A stretch of DNA of 53,861 nucleotides from Paracoccaceae bacterium. Its GTDB lineage: Bacteria; Pseudomonadota; Alphaproteobacteria; Rhodobacterales; Rhodobacteraceae. The stretch is taken from positions 98,640-152,500 of the forward strand of contig WRPH01000002.1 in assembly GCA_009773375.1 (NCBI GenBank), in the 5' to 3' direction. A model generated the notes under the pieces. It made no database searches and was not told where the DNA came from. It saw only the letters and a list, made by a program, of their open reading frames with translations. Shown piece after piece: positions 53,682 through 53,861 of this stretch. A program made the position numbers and the translations under genes. Position 1 is the stretch's first letter, and every line of letters starts with the position of its first letter.

Positions 53682-53861
53682 ATGCCCTACTCCCCCAGCC
53701 TGACCCGCGCCGACGTGACCCCGAAACGCCTGTTCCTGAACCGCCGCGCCCTGATCGCCGGGGCCGCCGCCCTCGCCGCCACCCCCGCCTTCCCGGCGGG
53801 CTTCTCCACCGATGAGGCGCCCAATGCGCTGGAAGACATCACCAGCTACAACAATTACTAC
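53682..53861 (+). CDS. msrP: Protein-methionine-sulfoxide reductase catalytic subunit MsrP (partial, 5' end)
   Basis: The first 60 residues of a gene cut by the window edge. A Tat-type signal with twin arginines (LFLNRRALIAGAAALAA) precedes PNALEDITSYNNYY, the characteristic start of mature MsrP/YedY, a periplasmic molybdenum-cofactor enzyme that repairs oxidised methionines with the MsrQ heme protein. AAGGAG lies 6 bases before ATG 53682; another ATG directly precedes it. Confidence 0.88.
   Translation, partial: MPYSPSLTRADVTPKRLFLNRRALIAGAAALAATPAFPAGFSTDEAPNALEDITSYNNYY

Noticed and set aside
53621..53815. 64-codon plus-strand frame at the right edge
   Set aside because: Overlaps the msrP start in another frame; the msrP frame has the RBS, Tat signal and family N-terminus.

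Overview
The window is high-GC, gene-dense bacterial chromosome. It looks like an alphaproteobacterium, most likely a Rhodobacteraceae member (Rhodobacter/Paracoccus/Gemmobacter-like). This is inferred from codon and GC style, from the gltD / small secreted protein / gltB arrangement, from the CaiB-type catabolic operons, and from a ribose-type ABC cassette next to a glp locus. No phage, IS element or CRISPR array was seen, and no stretch longer than 300 bases lacks a gene; the longest, 53386-53681, holds a promoter-like block.

Region 1 (1-1600): an RTX-type calcium-binding repeat protein, probably exported by a type I system not encoded here. Region 2 (1631-13399): a catabolic cluster in two divergent halves around an IclR regulator. 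The minus half encodes an SDR dehydrogenase, a Baeyer-Villiger monooxygenase, an HSL-type hydrolase, a fused enoyl-CoA hydratase/3-hydroxyacyl-CoA dehydrogenase and an aldehyde dehydrogenase. The plus half encodes IclR, an acyl-CoA dehydrogenase, an iron alcohol dehydrogenase and a CaiB-type CoA-transferase. Together they can be ordered as cyclic alcohol > ketone > lactone > hydroxyacid > aldehyde acid > dicarboxylate > CoA ester > beta-oxidation. The cluster ends in the remnant of an AraC-type regulator.

Region 3 (13709-14976): a small accessory islet (zinc-ribbon protein, small secreted protein, XRE regulator) abutting a tRNA-Leu(CAG). Region 4 (15133-23809): housekeeping genes, namely an NDUFA9-like protein, uppP, and gltD / secreted protein / gltB closed by a strong terminator. 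Region 5 (23809-24905): a ParDE toxin-antitoxin pair and a conserved protein of unknown function. Region 6 (24972-29698): glpR divergent from glpD, then glpK and mtgA. Region 7 (29875-36209): a sugar operon with a TIM-barrel isomerase, ribose-type ABC transporter, RpiR regulator and PfkB kinase; its substrate is unknown. A PaaI thioesterase follows.

Region 8 (36711-46633): two divergent operons around a LysR regulator. The minus operon has a split TPP decarboxylase, an aldehyde dehydrogenase broken by an internal deletion, a DAO-type oxidase, an SDR and a VOC protein. The plus operon has an acyl-CoA dehydrogenase, a quinone reductase-like flavoprotein, a CoA-transferase and a HotDog hydratase. 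Region 9 (46788-53385): a three-gene transglutaminase / ATP-grasp-alpha-E / transglutaminase system, predicted to make or remove peptide bonds but with no established function. Region 10 (53682 to the edge): the start of msrP. The intergenic regions before glpK and msrP share a block of about 74 bp with conserved spacing.
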